From contig NZ_AQVC01000014.1 of the NCBI RefSeq assembly GCF_000372405.1, positions 129-50,384 on the forward strand: a stretch of 50,256 nt of DNA, read 5' to 3'. This document shows positions 22,295-31,284 of the stretch, piece after piece. The translations under genes were made by a program, and so were the position numbers. The notes beneath the pieces were generated by a model. It saw only the letters and a program-made list of their open reading frames with translations. It had not been told where the DNA came from and ran no database searches. The DNA comes from Porphyromonas somerae DSM 23386. Its GTDB lineage: Bacteria > Bacteroidota > Bacteroidia > Bacteroidales > Porphyromonadaceae. Each line of letters opens with the position of its first letter. Position 1 is the stretch's first letter.

Positions 22295-25108
22295 CTACAA
22301 TAGCTGTTTTTTGGAAACTCTAGTGATTTGAAAGCTCTCAGAAAGTTGAGCCACTGTCTTATCGTCAATATTTCCTATCATCGACAGTGTGATAGGAGAC
22401 TTTATAACCTTGTCTATATGAAAGTCAAGAACCTCCTGTAGGGTTATTGTTTTCAGGTTATCCTCAATAATCAAAGCAATATCCTTATTGTAGCCTTGAC
22501 GTATATGCGAAGCAATTGTTCGGCTCTTCATCCTCATTGCTGGGTAAGTACTTCGGACATCGCTCCGCAGGGTATTTATAGCTATTTCAAGTCTATTAGG
22601 GTCATCAGGACTTCTATGTATCAGTTTATTGAGAAGCTCAATGACCTCTAGCAACTTATCAGTTTGCGTGCTTAGGTATACTAGTAAATCTGTTTGCCCG
22701 TCATGGATAGAGTGGGGTGCAAAACTTGCAAAGCTACTTACACTGTATGCTAAAGAACGATACTCACGGATTTCTTGAAATAGGAGTGAGCTCATTCCAC
22801 TGCCTAGATAGGTCGAATAAACTCTGAGAATACTCTTTTCATAGTCCGATAGTACTCCCATAGGTAGATACCCTTTTATGACTACTTGAGTAGCACTAGG
22901 CTCATTGTGGAGTAGAATGCGATTGCCAGATGGGAGGACAGAGGGCACATAAAAGTAGCCCTCTCCACATTCTGATATGGCATCTAGATTGAAGCTACTC
23001 TTGATGCAAGAGGCGACCTTCTCTATCTCTAGCTTTCCAGTGTAGTGAATATCCAGTTCTGATTGTAGTAGATGGTGAAACTCTTCCACCATATCTTGGG
23101 CTTTCAGCTGCTTTATTTTAGACAGTGAAAGGTCTGCCTTGTAAGGTGCCTTTTCTCCATATCTTGCCAAGTCCAATAGTCGCTTTGAGAGCTCCGTGAT
23201 ATCAGCCTTTATCGCTCTATCTGAAATCTTCCTTGCCTCAATTAGCTTCTTAATCTGAGGCTTTTCTACCTTTATATCGTTCAAAATGGAGCCAACAAGT
23301 GCTATTGTCTCACTAAGGTAGTGGTCAAATCCAGAAATCCGAATACAGAAGAAACTAGGTTTGGACTCATAGGTGATAGTCGCCCCCAAACTTTGTAACC
23401 TTTGATTTAGCTCGTGTGCACTCATTTCGGCTCCACCAACTAAATCCAAATATTGCTCTAAATAAGTTTGGAGTGGGTGATAATAGGATTGACGGAAGAA
23501 GAGCAAATCGAGAGAAAAAAGATCATTAATCTCATTACCCACCTTATATAATCGAACCAGATCATTTGCCGACAAATCCCTCTGCTCCGCATCCTTTTTG
23601 AAGTCCAAATACTTCATAGGTAGCTTCGGGATTTCTAGCGTCTCTAGGTGTCGTGAAAATTCAGACTTCGCACCTTGATTCGGTGCTTTCACGGGCTGGT
23701 AGGGAGGCTTTGGTAGCTTTTCAACGGCATATCTTCCAGTTTGCTTCTTAACCTCCAGATAGTTGCCGTCCAAATATTTTTGTGCCACCTCCACCACCTC
23801 TTCCTTGCTTATTGAGCTAAGCAAATCCAATTCCCTCATCAGGTCACTCCACGTTTCATTCTGTGCAAAAAGTGACGAAAGAAGCTTAGCTTTCTGTTCG
23901 CTCGACTCTAATTGTAGGAGGTTGGCCTTGTACAGCGATTGTTTCACCTCCTCTAAAGCTTGAGTACTAAAATCCCCTCTTTTAATTCTATCGATTGCCT
24001 TTTGGACCCTTCTTTTAACTAGATAAGAGCTTTGGAGCAACTTTGGCATGATGTAGACCCCAAACAGCCCCATATCATTGAGTGCAAAGTTGATAGCCGC
24101 TGCCTCCATCACCTTTCCATCGATCGTAAGCCTATCCAGTAGCCCCGTTTTGCCATCGTTATTCAAAAGAGACTGTACCAAGGACAATGCTACCTGGTCC
24201 GGATGATTATTGGGTACCGTGTGCCAAATGAACCCCAGCCCCTTCACAAATGGGATAGGTACCTTTATGGTCATTTTCTCGTGTCCATTAAAAGGCATGG
24301 GCTGAGGGAGCTGCAAAGGTTTCCGACCACCCGATTTGATTCTTCCGAAAGTCCGCTCAAGCAGAGGTAGTAACCCCTCCTCCTTGATATCTCCAGTCAA
24401 GATCAGAGCCATATTCTCGGCATAGTAGTACTCTCTGAAAAATTCTTCCATCGCACGAATATCGGGCGATTTCAGAGCTTCAGTACTACCGATAATTGGA
24501 TATCTATAAGGGTGGGGGGCTGCCAAGCGCTCCATAATTCTCTGAATCGGTTCTGTACTGATATTATTGGAGTACATATTCTTCTCCTCATAGACTGTCT
24601 CCAACTCACTTTGAAAGAGCCTAAATACAGGGGCAATCATCCGTTCACTATTCAGCTCGCACCAATGCTCCAGATACTGAGGCGAGAACGAGTTGTAAAA
24701 TAGAGTATAGTCGTACGATGTGCCAGCATTCAGCCCACTCCCTCCATACTTCGAGATCAGGTGATTGAAGTCATTAGGGATGGCATACTTTGTAGCTTCA
24801 ATATTAAGCTCATTAATTTTGCTTTGCACCTTCTCCCGTTCGGCACTATTTTTAGCTGTTTGTAGCTTTGAATATTGTTTGGTTATCTCCTTCAGAATAG
24901 GTGCTTCCTGCTCATAATCCACCGTGCCAATTCGTTGAGTTCCCTTAAACATAATATGCTCAAAATAGTGTGCTACGCCACTATTAGGGGTCTCCTTAGC
25001 ACCAGCCCTTACCACCACCTGTCCATATACTTTAGAATCAGATGAGTCAGTAGAGATCCATACAGTCAGACCATTATGGAGAATAAACTCCTTAACTGAT
25101 TCATTCAT
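22295..25108 (-). CDS. M16 family zinc metallopeptidase
   Basis: 937-aa insulinase/pitrilysin-family peptidase built of four homologous domains. The inverted zinc motif HYFEH (47-51, in GVAHYFEHIMFKG) is intact and the third ligand is probably the Glu in LETVYEEKNM (about 174). An insertion of about 45 residues rich in Lys/Glu/Gln (about 70-105) looks helical. The second half (from about 520) keeps the fold, with EIREYRSLAYSVSSF, but no HxxEH. There is no signal peptide, so it is probably cytoplasmic and clears peptides. It is the last gene of the Crp-MATE-phosphoesterase operon, 6 nt behind its neighbour. Confidence 0.93.
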   Translation of the reverse strand: MNESVKEFILHNGLTVWISTDSSDSKVYGQVVVRAGAKETPNSGVAHYFEHIMFKGTQRIGTVDYEQEAPILKEITKQYSKLQTAKNSAEREKVQSKINELNIEATKYAIPNDFNHLISKYGGSGLNAGTSYDYTLFYNSFSPQYLEHWCELNSERMIAPVFRLFQSELETVYEEKNMYSNNISTEPIQRIMERLAAPHPYRYPIIGSTEALKSPDIRAMEEFFREYYYAENMALILTGDIKEEGLLPLLERTFGRIKSGGRKPLQLPQPMPFNGHEKMTIKVPIPFVKGLGFIWHTVPNNHPDQVALSLVQSLLNNDGKTGLLDRLTIDGKVMEAAAINFALNDMGLFGVYIMPKLLQSSYLVKRRVQKAIDRIKRGDFSTQALEEVKQSLYKANLLQLESSEQKAKLLSSLFAQNETWSDLMRELDLLSSISKEEVVEVAQKYLDGNYLEVKKQTGRYAVEKLPKPPYQPVKAPNQGAKSEFSRHLETLEIPKLPMKYLDFKKDAEQRDLSANDLVRLYKVGNEINDLFSLDLLFFRQSYYHPLQTYLEQYLDLVGGAEMSAHELNQRLQSLGATITYESKPSFFCIRISGFDHYLSETIALVGSILNDIKVEKPQIKKLIEARKISDRAIKADITELSKRLLDLARYGEKAPYKADLSLSKIKQLKAQDMVEEFHHLLQSELDIHYTGKLEIEKVASCIKSSFNLDAISECGEGYFYVPSVLPSGNRILLHNEPSATQVVIKGYLPMGVLSDYEKSILRVYSTYLGSGMSSLLFQEIREYRSLAYSVSSFASFAPHSIHDGQTDLLVYLSTQTDKLLEVIELLNKLIHRSPDDPNRLEIAINTLRSDVRSTYPAMRMKSRTIASHIRQGYNKDIALIIEDNLKTITLQEVLDFHIDKVIKSPITLSMIGNIDDKTVAQLSESFQITRVSKKQLL

Positions 25109-25114
25109 AAATGA

Positions 25115-26251
25115 TTATTTCTCCCCTTCTAGGTTTAGGTGAATAATCACCACTTCGCTGAGAGTGCCAAGCAATATAGGTGAAGACGAAAAGCCCAATC
25201 CAGAGCTAGTAATATAATGCGTTACTCCTCTGTGTAGATATCCATAAGAGTTTTCAAAATTGAGCCATACTAACCACTTAAAAGGGATAAACTGGCCATC
25301 GTGAGTGTGTCCATGCAGAGCTAAGTCAATTCCTAGATCCCGCTCCACATCTGGTTCAATGGGTTGGTGATCAAGCAAAATGGTAGTGGCTCCCTCTGGT
25401 ACCTGCTCCACAAGTGATTTCAATGGAAGTCGATTACTCTCATTATAGGCATCATCACGGCCGATCAGATAGAGGGAGTCCGATAGCTGCACCACACTAT
25501 CCACAAGGAGCGTGCCCACCTCATCTAACCACTTCCGCTTAGGCTCATTATCTATATAATACTCATGATTACCGAGCACATGAAAGATACGCGACTTATC
25601 AGAGTGCAAGCTAAGGAGTAGCTCAGATATCTCAGGGTCCCGCTCCACGTAATCAAAGTAGTAATCCACCTGATCCCCACCTACCAATACATAGTCTGGC
25701 TGCTCATCTTGCACCATCTTTACCATCTTCTGTAGCACCTCCTTTTGCACCAGTTCACCTATGTGTAAGTCGGTAATAAAGGCCACCTTAAGTTCTTTCG
25801 GAGTTCCATTGTAGGGGAGTGTGATGTGGTAGTGCGTTGCCACTGGATTTATGGAGTTGTAATAGCCTTTAATACAGAGCGCTCCAGTAATAGGAAGCAA
25901 CACGATGAGAAGCCAACTACGTAATTTTAGCCTTAGTTCTGCCTGCTTCACCACATTAAGTTTCCCCAAAAGCCAAATGATGAAGTAGCCACAGAGTAGG
26001 GGCATCATTAGGATCACTATAAATACATAGTAATTGGTAAATAGAGAGGTGCCCACTCTTAGATACTCACCCCTAGAGTGGTAAAGCACCTTAGATATCA
26101 CGATCACCAGGAAGTATAGTAGTTCGAAAACAACCCAACCAATCGCTATCCTACGCCACTGAGAGCCTTTTTTAGTGGCCCACCATACGCAAAGTAGAAA
26201 CAGAGCATTCAGTAGCACCTGTCCCGCCAGGGATATCAATAGCATCCTCAT
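25115..26251 (-). CDS. Membrane-anchored metallophosphoesterase
   Basis: 378 aa. The first ~135 residues hold about four transmembrane helices. The catalytic domain follows with the full set of calcineurin-like motifs: FITDLHIGE (about 163), VGGDQVDYY (about 195), GNHEYY (about 232), LDHQP and HGHTHDGQF (about 300). The layout resembles YkuE/YaeI-like enzymes that act on lipid or UDP-sugar-lipid substrates, but the substrate is unknown. Its start overlaps the MATE stop as ATGA. Confidence 0.9.
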   Translation of the reverse strand: MRMLLISLAGQVLLNALFLLCVWWATKKGSQWRRIAIGWVVFELLYFLVIVISKVLYHSRGEYLRVGTSLFTNYYVFIVILMMPLLCGYFIIWLLGKLNVVKQAELRLKLRSWLLIVLLPITGALCIKGYYNSINPVATHYHITLPYNGTPKELKVAFITDLHIGELVQKEVLQKMVKMVQDEQPDYVLVGGDQVDYYFDYVERDPEISELLLSLHSDKSRIFHVLGNHEYYIDNEPKRKWLDEVGTLLVDSVVQLSDSLYLIGRDDAYNESNRLPLKSLVEQVPEGATTILLDHQPIEPDVERDLGIDLALHGHTHDGQFIPFKWLVWLNFENSYGYLHRGVTHYITSSGLGFSSSPILLGTLSEVVIIHLNLEGEK

Positions 26252-27615
26252 ACTTTCTTTTCCTCTTTATGTTTCCTGAAAAATAGCACGATTAACGTTA
26301 AAGATATGGTAAAAGAGAGCACATCAGCCACCGGAGTTGCCAGCCAAACCCCTTTCAGCTCCCATATCATTGGAAGGAAGTAGATCAGAGGGATCAAAAA
26401 GGCTACCTGCCTAGAGATACTAAGGATCATTGCCTGCTTCGCCGAACCAATACTTTGGAAGAAGTGGACACAAGTTACCTGAAAACCAACAGCCCAAAAC
26501 GCCATATTCTCAATCCTCACAGCCTCCTTAGAGACACGGATGAGCTCATCATCAGTAGTGAAGCACCGCACCAGCCCCTCTGTGAAAAGCTGAGTAATCA
26601 CGATGCCCACCACTCCTATTATTACGTTGAGCCTCACCGTTTTGATAAAAGCTTCCTTCACCCTATGGATATTTCCTGCCCCAAAGTTATAGCCCACTAC
26701 CGGTTGCATTCCAATAGCCAAACCGAGGATAAATAAAAAGATAGTGGTGCTAATACTATTAGAGATCCCATGGGCACCCACCGCATAGTCGCCTCCATAA
26801 GCTACTAGGCTACTATTCTTAAATAGGTGCACCATACTTGCTGCCAATTGCATCACAAAAGGTGCTACCCCAATACTCAGAATCCCCCATACATAGCCCC
26901 ACTGGAGCTTGAAATTCTTAGCACGAATGCGGAGAAAGGCACCAGTATCTGTAAAGTGATGCATCACAAAGAGCATACCCACAAACATGCTCAGCACCGT
27001 AGCCCATGCTGCTCCCTTGATTCCCCATCCTAGTCCGAAAATAAATAGGGCATCAAAAGCCACGTTCAGCACCGCCCCAATAATCATCGTCACCATCGCT
27101 TTGCGAGGATACCCAGTCGCCCTCATCACCGAATTGTACGAAAAAGTGAGGTTCGCAAAGATATTCCCCGGGATCACTATCCCTAAGTAGTCCATGGCAT
27201 AGGGAATCGTATCAGCCGAAGCGCCAAAGGCATAGAGCATCGGTTCCATCAGTAGGTAGCAGAGAGTGATGGTAGAGAGACTCAATACTACAGAGAGCAC
27301 AAAGGCATTACCCAATAGATTTTCCGCTTCTCCTCGCTTCTTCTGCCCAAGCAAGATAGAGATCCTAGAGGAGGCTCCTACACCTACTAGGATCCCAAAG
27401 GCTTGTAAAAAGATAAGGATCGGAAAGGTGAGTGCCAAGCCCGAAATCGCCAAGCCTCCCACCCCTTGTCCAATAAAGATCCTATCCACCAAATTGTAGA
27501 GCGAATTGACCATCGTCCCCACAATCGACGGTACCGCATAATACCTGAGTAGCTGCCCAATAGGAAGCGTGCCCAGGTCATACGTCGTGATCGTGTTGCC
27601 TTTACCTCCGCCCAT
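26248..27615 (-). CDS. MATE family efflux transporter
   Basis: Inner-membrane cation-coupled multidrug/toxin exporter, 455 aa with about twelve transmembrane helices. Typical segments are the N-terminal YYAVPSIVGTMVNSLYNLVDRIFIGQGVG, PGNIFANLTFSYNSVMRATGYPRKAM and GMQPVVGYNFGAGNIHRVKEA. The protein is shaped like DinF/NorM-type MATE pumps; the substrate cannot be predicted. It lies 4 nt after the Crp/Fnr-type regulator and overlaps the phosphoesterase gene by 4 bp, so the regulator probably controls or responds with this pump. Confidence 0.94.
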   Translation of the reverse strand: MGGGKGNTITTYDLGTLPIGQLLRYYAVPSIVGTMVNSLYNLVDRIFIGQGVGGLAISGLALTFPILIFLQAFGILVGVGASSRISILLGQKKRGEAENLLGNAFVLSVVLSLSTITLCYLLMEPMLYAFGASADTIPYAMDYLGIVIPGNIFANLTFSYNSVMRATGYPRKAMVTMIIGAVLNVAFDALFIFGLGWGIKGAAWATVLSMFVGMLFVMHHFTDTGAFLRIRAKNFKLQWGYVWGILSIGVAPFVMQLAASMVHLFKNSSLVAYGGDYAVGAHGISNSISTTIFLFILGLAIGMQPVVGYNFGAGNIHRVKEAFIKTVRLNVIIGVVGIVITQLFTEGLVRCFTTDDELIRVSKEAVRIENMAFWAVGFQVTCVHFFQSIGSAKQAMILSISRQVAFLIPLIYFLPMIWELKGVWLATPVADVLSFTISLTLIVLFFRKHKEEKKV

Positions 27616-27619
27616 ACTT

Positions 27620-28327
27620 TTATCCTAGCCTGCTAATCCGCTGAAGCTTCTCTTCATCTAGCACCTTAATCCGTCGCCCATTCAGAGCCACTACCCCCTC
27701 CTCCTGAAAGGAGCGAAGCGTCCGCACCGCATTGCTAGTAGTCATATTACTTAGGTCCGCCAACTCATTACGCGTCAGATAAGCCCTAATAGTCCGCCCG
27801 TCTGCCTCAGTGCCATACTTTCTCCGCAAAAGTAGAAGCGACTCCGCCAGCCGGCCCCGCGTGTGCTTTTGGGTCAGCGTAATCGTCAATTGATTGCGCT
27901 CCCTTAGTCGCAAGGCCAGGTCATTCATAAAGTAGAGCCCCACACTCGCATTGCTACGAATGATCGTCTCCAGGCTACGGATCGGTACCAAGCAAATAAG
28001 ACTCGTCTCCACTGCCGTAGCACTCGTTAGCGGGTTCTCTCGTGCAAAGTAGGCTTCATAACCAAAAAACTCACGTGCCCTAACGAGACTGAGTATCTGA
28101 GTGCGGTCAGCCTCCTGCGTCACCTTCACCTGCCCATCCACCAAGATAAATGCATTCTGCGGAATCACCGTAGCATCATAGATCACCTCACCACGTTTAT
28201 AGATATAGTAACTGCTCCAGATCAAGAGCTCCTCCCGCTCATGATCCGAGAGAAGCCCCCAAAGCTGTGGCATAATATTTGATAGGTGCGGGCTATGCTC
28301 CTTCTTTACTTCACTTCTTTCTTTCAT
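27620..28327 (-). CDS. Crp/Fnr family transcription regulator
   Basis: 235 aa from the ATG at 28327 (a GTG sits one codon before). It has an N-terminal cyclic-nucleotide-type beta-barrel (about 35-125, with GEVIYDATVIPQNAFILVDGQVKV and FFGYEAYFARENPLTSATAVE), a dimer helix near 140-165 and a C-terminal winged helix (ELADLSNMTTSNAVRTLRSFQEEGVV). There are no FNR-type N-terminal cysteines, so it does not sense oxygen through an Fe-S cluster; the effector is unknown. AGGAGG precedes the start, an unusually good ribosome site here. The promoter element TACCTTTG is at 28356-28349, and a dyad centred near 28390 may be its operator. Confidence 0.92.
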   Translation of the reverse strand: MKERSEVKKEHSPHLSNIMPQLWGLLSDHEREELLIWSSYYIYKRGEVIYDATVIPQNAFILVDGQVKVTQEADRTQILSLVRAREFFGYEAYFARENPLTSATAVETSLICLVPIRSLETIIRSNASVGLYFMNDLALRLRERNQLTITLTQKHTRGRLAESLLLLRRKYGTEADGRTIRAYLTRNELADLSNMTTSNAVRTLRSFQEEGVVALNGRRIKVLDEEKLQRISRLG

Positions 28328-28348
28328 CACATCTCTCTAAACCTCCTA

Positions 28349-28356
28349 CAAAGGTA
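28349..28356 (-). promoter_or_regulatory. Promoter -7 element of the crp-MATE operon
   Basis: TACCTTTG on the (-) strand, a perfect TAnnTTTG match just upstream of AGGAGG and the ATG. Confidence 0.65.
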
Positions 28357-28377
28357 CCAATTTTTTACCTCATCATA

Positions 28378-28403
28378 CCTCTATGGCACAATGGTGCCAG
28401 AGG
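28378..28403. promoter_or_regulatory. Dyad upstream of the Crp/Fnr promoter, candidate operator
   Basis: CCTCT-AT-GGCAC-AATG-GTGCC-AGAGG: half-sites GGCAC and GTGCC are separated by 4 nt, the spacing of FNR-type sites, with outer CCTCT/AGAGG. It lies about 50 nt upstream of the expected start, a classical activator position, next to a gene for a Crp/Fnr protein. Confidence 0.4.
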
Positions 28404-28548
28404 TCGCGTTGTACGTCGCACCTACCTAAGAGCAGACACCTGAGTACCAAGCGTTGAAGAGCTCATAGAGAGAGGGCTTGAATGGGCGTATACACAAAGG
28501 TAGATGAATAACGCTAAGGCCTTCATAAAAGCTCTATCCTAGTAGAGT

Positions 28549-28632
28549 GAAAAATGAGATGCAACTAAGCAATCGGCGAGATGCAACTAAGCATTTGCCG
28601 AGTTGCAACAAAGCAAAAGCTTTCTTGCAACT
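28549..28632 (-). repeat. 22-bp tandem repeat array, locus B (inverted relative to A)
   Basis: On the (-) strand, three complete 22-nt units (28632-28611, 28610-28589, 28588-28567) and a partial fourth (to about 28549), with the same consensus as locus A: GTTGCA(A/T)CT ... TTGCTT. Units differ mainly in the middle 5-7 nt. Confidence 0.8.
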
Positions 28633-28733
28633 CAGTAAGCGATTTTATATAGTATTGAGTTTTAGGCAATTGCGACTAGGGTCTCTATGCCCCCTATTTT
28701 AGGTGGATTTTCACCTTGTTATGTGGGTCGAAT

Positions 28734-28918
28734 ATTGTAGAGACTGTTGCACGAAGGCGATCTATGGCGTTGCTATCGGAATTCGGGTTCGATCACGTAC
28801 GTGAGTACGCTCCCTTCACCCTCATCCTCAGCGCCTTGCATCTCATCCTTCGTACAAAGTCTCGGCACATTTGAAGCAAATGTGCGAGAATGGCACTTCG
28901 TGCAACATTCTCATTGTA
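28734..28918. mobile_element. MITE-like element with terminal inverted repeats and target duplication
   Basis: The element proper is 28740-28912 (173 bp). The left end GAGACTGTTGCACGAAG (28740-28756) and the reverse complement of the right end (28896-28912), GAGAATGTTGCACGAAG, agree at 16 of 17 positions. Both ends are directly flanked by ATTGTA (28734-28739 and 28913-28918), a 6-bp target-site duplication. It has no transposase. Internal structure: a 12-bp palindrome TCACGTACGTGA (28793-28804), a strong hairpin (28861-28888, CACATTT-GAAGC-AAATGTG with CTCG/CGAG outside), and a third, degenerate end copy at 28848-28863. Confidence 0.75.
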
Positions 28919-29281
28919 GTACCTCGTGGTGGTAAGTATGGATTTGGTACTGATATAGTTCCTATGACTGGTATTTATAATGCCCTTCCCCGCCACTCTC
29001 TCCTTCGTCAAAGTGGAACCTAATGTGAAAACCGAAAGGTTGGTTGGGGAAGGAGTGAGGCGAGATGGTGTCTTGCTATTTTCCCTAAATATTAAAACCT
29101 TGATGCACCACTTTACCTCCGAGGGTCTATTTTTTTTTGAAGCTTTAATAGTGAAACGGGTGTGGATCTCACTATTTATATATAAGTTTGCTCATCAAAA
29201 GGGTAGGTGACAAAGTGAGGGCAGATTGCTTTCGCTTAGTAGGTTGTCCTTTGAAAGTGTGAATAATATATATATGAGTAT

Positions 29282-29995
29282 ATGAATATGTTGAGTAATC
29301 AAGAGATGGGGCGGGAGTTTGAATTGTATGCACATAAGCATCTTGGGATTAATTCTCAATTGGTGAGTGACTATACTAAGATGGTTAGCAGCAGTGCTGT
29401 AGCGGAGGGGTATATCTCTCCCACCATTATAGAGGAGCGGCAGATGAATGTGGCACAGATGGATGTATTTAGTCGATTGATGATGGATAGGATTATCTTT
29501 CTTGGCTCCGGCATTAATGATTACGTGGCCAATGTGGTGCAGGCACAGCTGCTCTTCCTAGAGACGAGCGACCCTGGCAAGGATATTTCGCTCTACATTA
29601 ATAGTCCTGGTGGCTCCGTCTATGCTGGCTACGGGATCTATGATACGATGCAGTATATCAATTGTGATGTGAGCACCATTTGCACTGGAATGGCGGCAAG
29701 TATGGGCGCGGTATTATTAGTGGCTGGTACAGAGGGAAAACGGTATGCGCTCCCTCACTCTAGGGTGATGATACACCAACCGCTGGGTGGTGCTCAGGGT
29801 CAGGCGTCGGATATGGAGATCACGGTACGGGAGATCATCAAGGTGAAGCAGGAGCTCTTTGAGATACTTAGTCGACATACTGGCAAGACGGTAGAGGAGA
29901 TTGCCAATGATAGTGACCGCGACTACTGGATGACTGCCGATGAGGCGCTCGCCTACGGTGCGGTGGATAAGGTACTTCGGAAAGAAACTAAGTAA
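29282..29995 (+). CDS. clpP: ATP-dependent Clp protease proteolytic subunit
   Basis: Tetradecameric serine protease that degrades proteins unfolded by ClpX, 237 aa. The catalytic triad is Ser140 (GMAASMGAV), His165 (RVMIHQP) and Asp214 (SDRDYWM). The core SLYINSPGGSVYAGYGIYDTMQYI and the handle region GGAQGQASDMEITVREI are intact. The N-terminal extension before the conserved IIEERQ is about 40-50 residues, somewhat longer than in Bacteroides. It is followed by clpX after 17 nt. No trigger-factor gene precedes it, unlike the common tig-clpP-clpX order. Confidence 0.97.
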   Translation: MNMLSNQEMGREFELYAHKHLGINSQLVSDYTKMVSSSAVAEGYISPTIIEERQMNVAQMDVFSRLMMDRIIFLGSGINDYVANVVQAQLLFLETSDPGKDISLYINSPGGSVYAGYGIYDTMQYINCDVSTICTGMAASMGAVLLVAGTEGKRYALPHSRVMIHQPLGGAQGQASDMEITVREIIKVKQELFEILSRHTGKTVEEIANDSDRDYWMTADEALAYGAVDKVLRKETK

Positions 29996-30012
29996 TAGTC
30001 TATATTGTATCA

Positions 30013-31284
30013 ATGGCAAAACGAAATCATTCGGAGCACAATCAGGAGGAGCGGTGTGATATCTGTGGGCGGCCTGCCAGTATGGTGGACTTCTTGGTGC
30101 CGGGGCCGGTGGGAAATCTCTGCGATGAGTGTGCTACTACGGTTCATAAGGCGGTAGAGGAGGTGCGGCATCAGCAAGCGCATAGGGGGAGGTTCGCTCT
30201 GCCAAGTATGGATGAGCTGCCTAAACCTCGTGAGATGGTTGCTTTTCTAGACCAGTATGTAATTGGGCAGGAGGAGGCAAAGAAGACCCTATCCGTGGCT
30301 GTCTACAATCATTATAAGCGACTGATCTACAACGAGCAAAATGCTTCGAAAACTAAGCTGAATAGTGGCGATGCTCATGATGTAGAGCTCCAAAAGAGCA
30401 ATATCATGATGGTAGGACCTACTGGCACAGGTAAGACTTTAATCGCCAAGACGATTGCAAGGATGCTCAAGGTGCCATTTACCATTGTGGATGCGACTGT
30501 ATTTACCCAAGCTGGCTATGTGGGGGAGGATGTGGAGAGTATCCTCTCGCGATTGCTACAAGTGGCAGACTATGACGTGCAGGCAGCTGAGCGTGGAATC
30601 GTCTTTATAGATGAGATGGATAAGATCGCCCGCAAGGCGGATAACCCCAGTATCACCCGCGATGTGGGGGGTGAAGGGGTGCAGCAGGGGCTCTTGAAAC
30701 TATTGGAGGGGGCCGATGTGAATGTACCACCTGAGGGAGGTCGTAAGCATCCGGAGCAGAAGATGGTGCTAGTGAATACGGAGAATATCCTCTTTATCTG
30801 TGGAGGTGCGTTTGAAGGCATTGAGCGGAAAATCGCTAAGCGCAAGAATACTCGTGTGGTGGGCTATGCAAATAAAATGAGCCATCGTTACCTCGATAGT
30901 GATGACGAGAGCCTACTGAAGTATGTTGAGCCTGCCGACTTGAGGTCATTCGGATTGATTCCCGAGCTGATCGGTAGGGTACCGGTACTCACTTATCTGA
31001 CCCCACTCGGTCGGGAGGCACTGAAGTCGATACTGACGGAGCCAAAGAATGCGATCGCGAAGCAATATCAAAAGTTGATGTCGCTAGAGGGTATCACTCT
31101 GGAGATAGATGATGCAGTGTATGAGCTGATTGTGGATAGAGCTATTGCTCTAAAGACAGGGGCTAGAGGGCTGCGCTCGATATTTGAGGAGCTTATGCGA
31201 GATGTAATGTATGAAGCTCCATCATCTTCTAAAAAGAAGGTGCGGGTGACGGCTAAGATGGCGGAGGAGATCTTGGGTGAATAG
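30013..31284 (+). CDS. clpX: ATP-dependent Clp protease ATP-binding subunit ClpX
   Basis: AAA+ unfoldase, 423 aa. The N-terminal zinc finger has Cys15, Cys18, Cys37 and Cys40. Walker A GPTGTGKT is at 135-142, pore loop GYVG at 168-171, Walker B VFIDEMD at 197-203 and RKH loop at 244-246. Sensor and arginine-finger regions are typical (LIPELIGRVPV, KTGARGLRSI). The loop that in E. coli carries IGF and docks on ClpP reads VVGYANK (282-288), with VGY in its place. It is in an operon with clpP. Confidence 0.97.
   Translation: MAKRNHSEHNQEERCDICGRPASMVDFLVPGPVGNLCDECATTVHKAVEEVRHQQAHRGRFALPSMDELPKPREMVAFLDQYVIGQEEAKKTLSVAVYNHYKRLIYNEQNASKTKLNSGDAHDVELQKSNIMMVGPTGTGKTLIAKTIARMLKVPFTIVDATVFTQAGYVGEDVESILSRLLQVADYDVQAAERGIVFIDEMDKIARKADNPSITRDVGGEGVQQGLLKLLEGADVNVPPEGGRKHPEQKMVLVNTENILFICGGAFEGIERKIAKRKNTRVVGYANKMSHRYLDSDDESLLKYVEPADLRSFGLIPELIGRVPVLTYLTPLGREALKSILTEPKNAIAKQYQKLMSLEGITLEIDDAVYELIVDRAIALKTGARGLRSIFEELMRDVMYEAPSSSKKKVRVTAKMAEEILGE

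Larger units (their letters stand above)
28357..29281. other. 925-nt gene-free, repeat-rich region upstream of clpP
   Basis: Contains the crp dyad (28378-28403), 22-bp repeat locus B (28549-28632) and a MITE-like element (28740-28912). The rest is unassigned sequence to clpP. Short open frames on both strands have no recognisable product. I found no good -7 element for clpP. Confidence 0.7.

Noticed and set aside
28980-29210. 76-aa + strand ORF upstream of clpP
   Set aside because: No recognisable family and no promoter; likely a chance frame.
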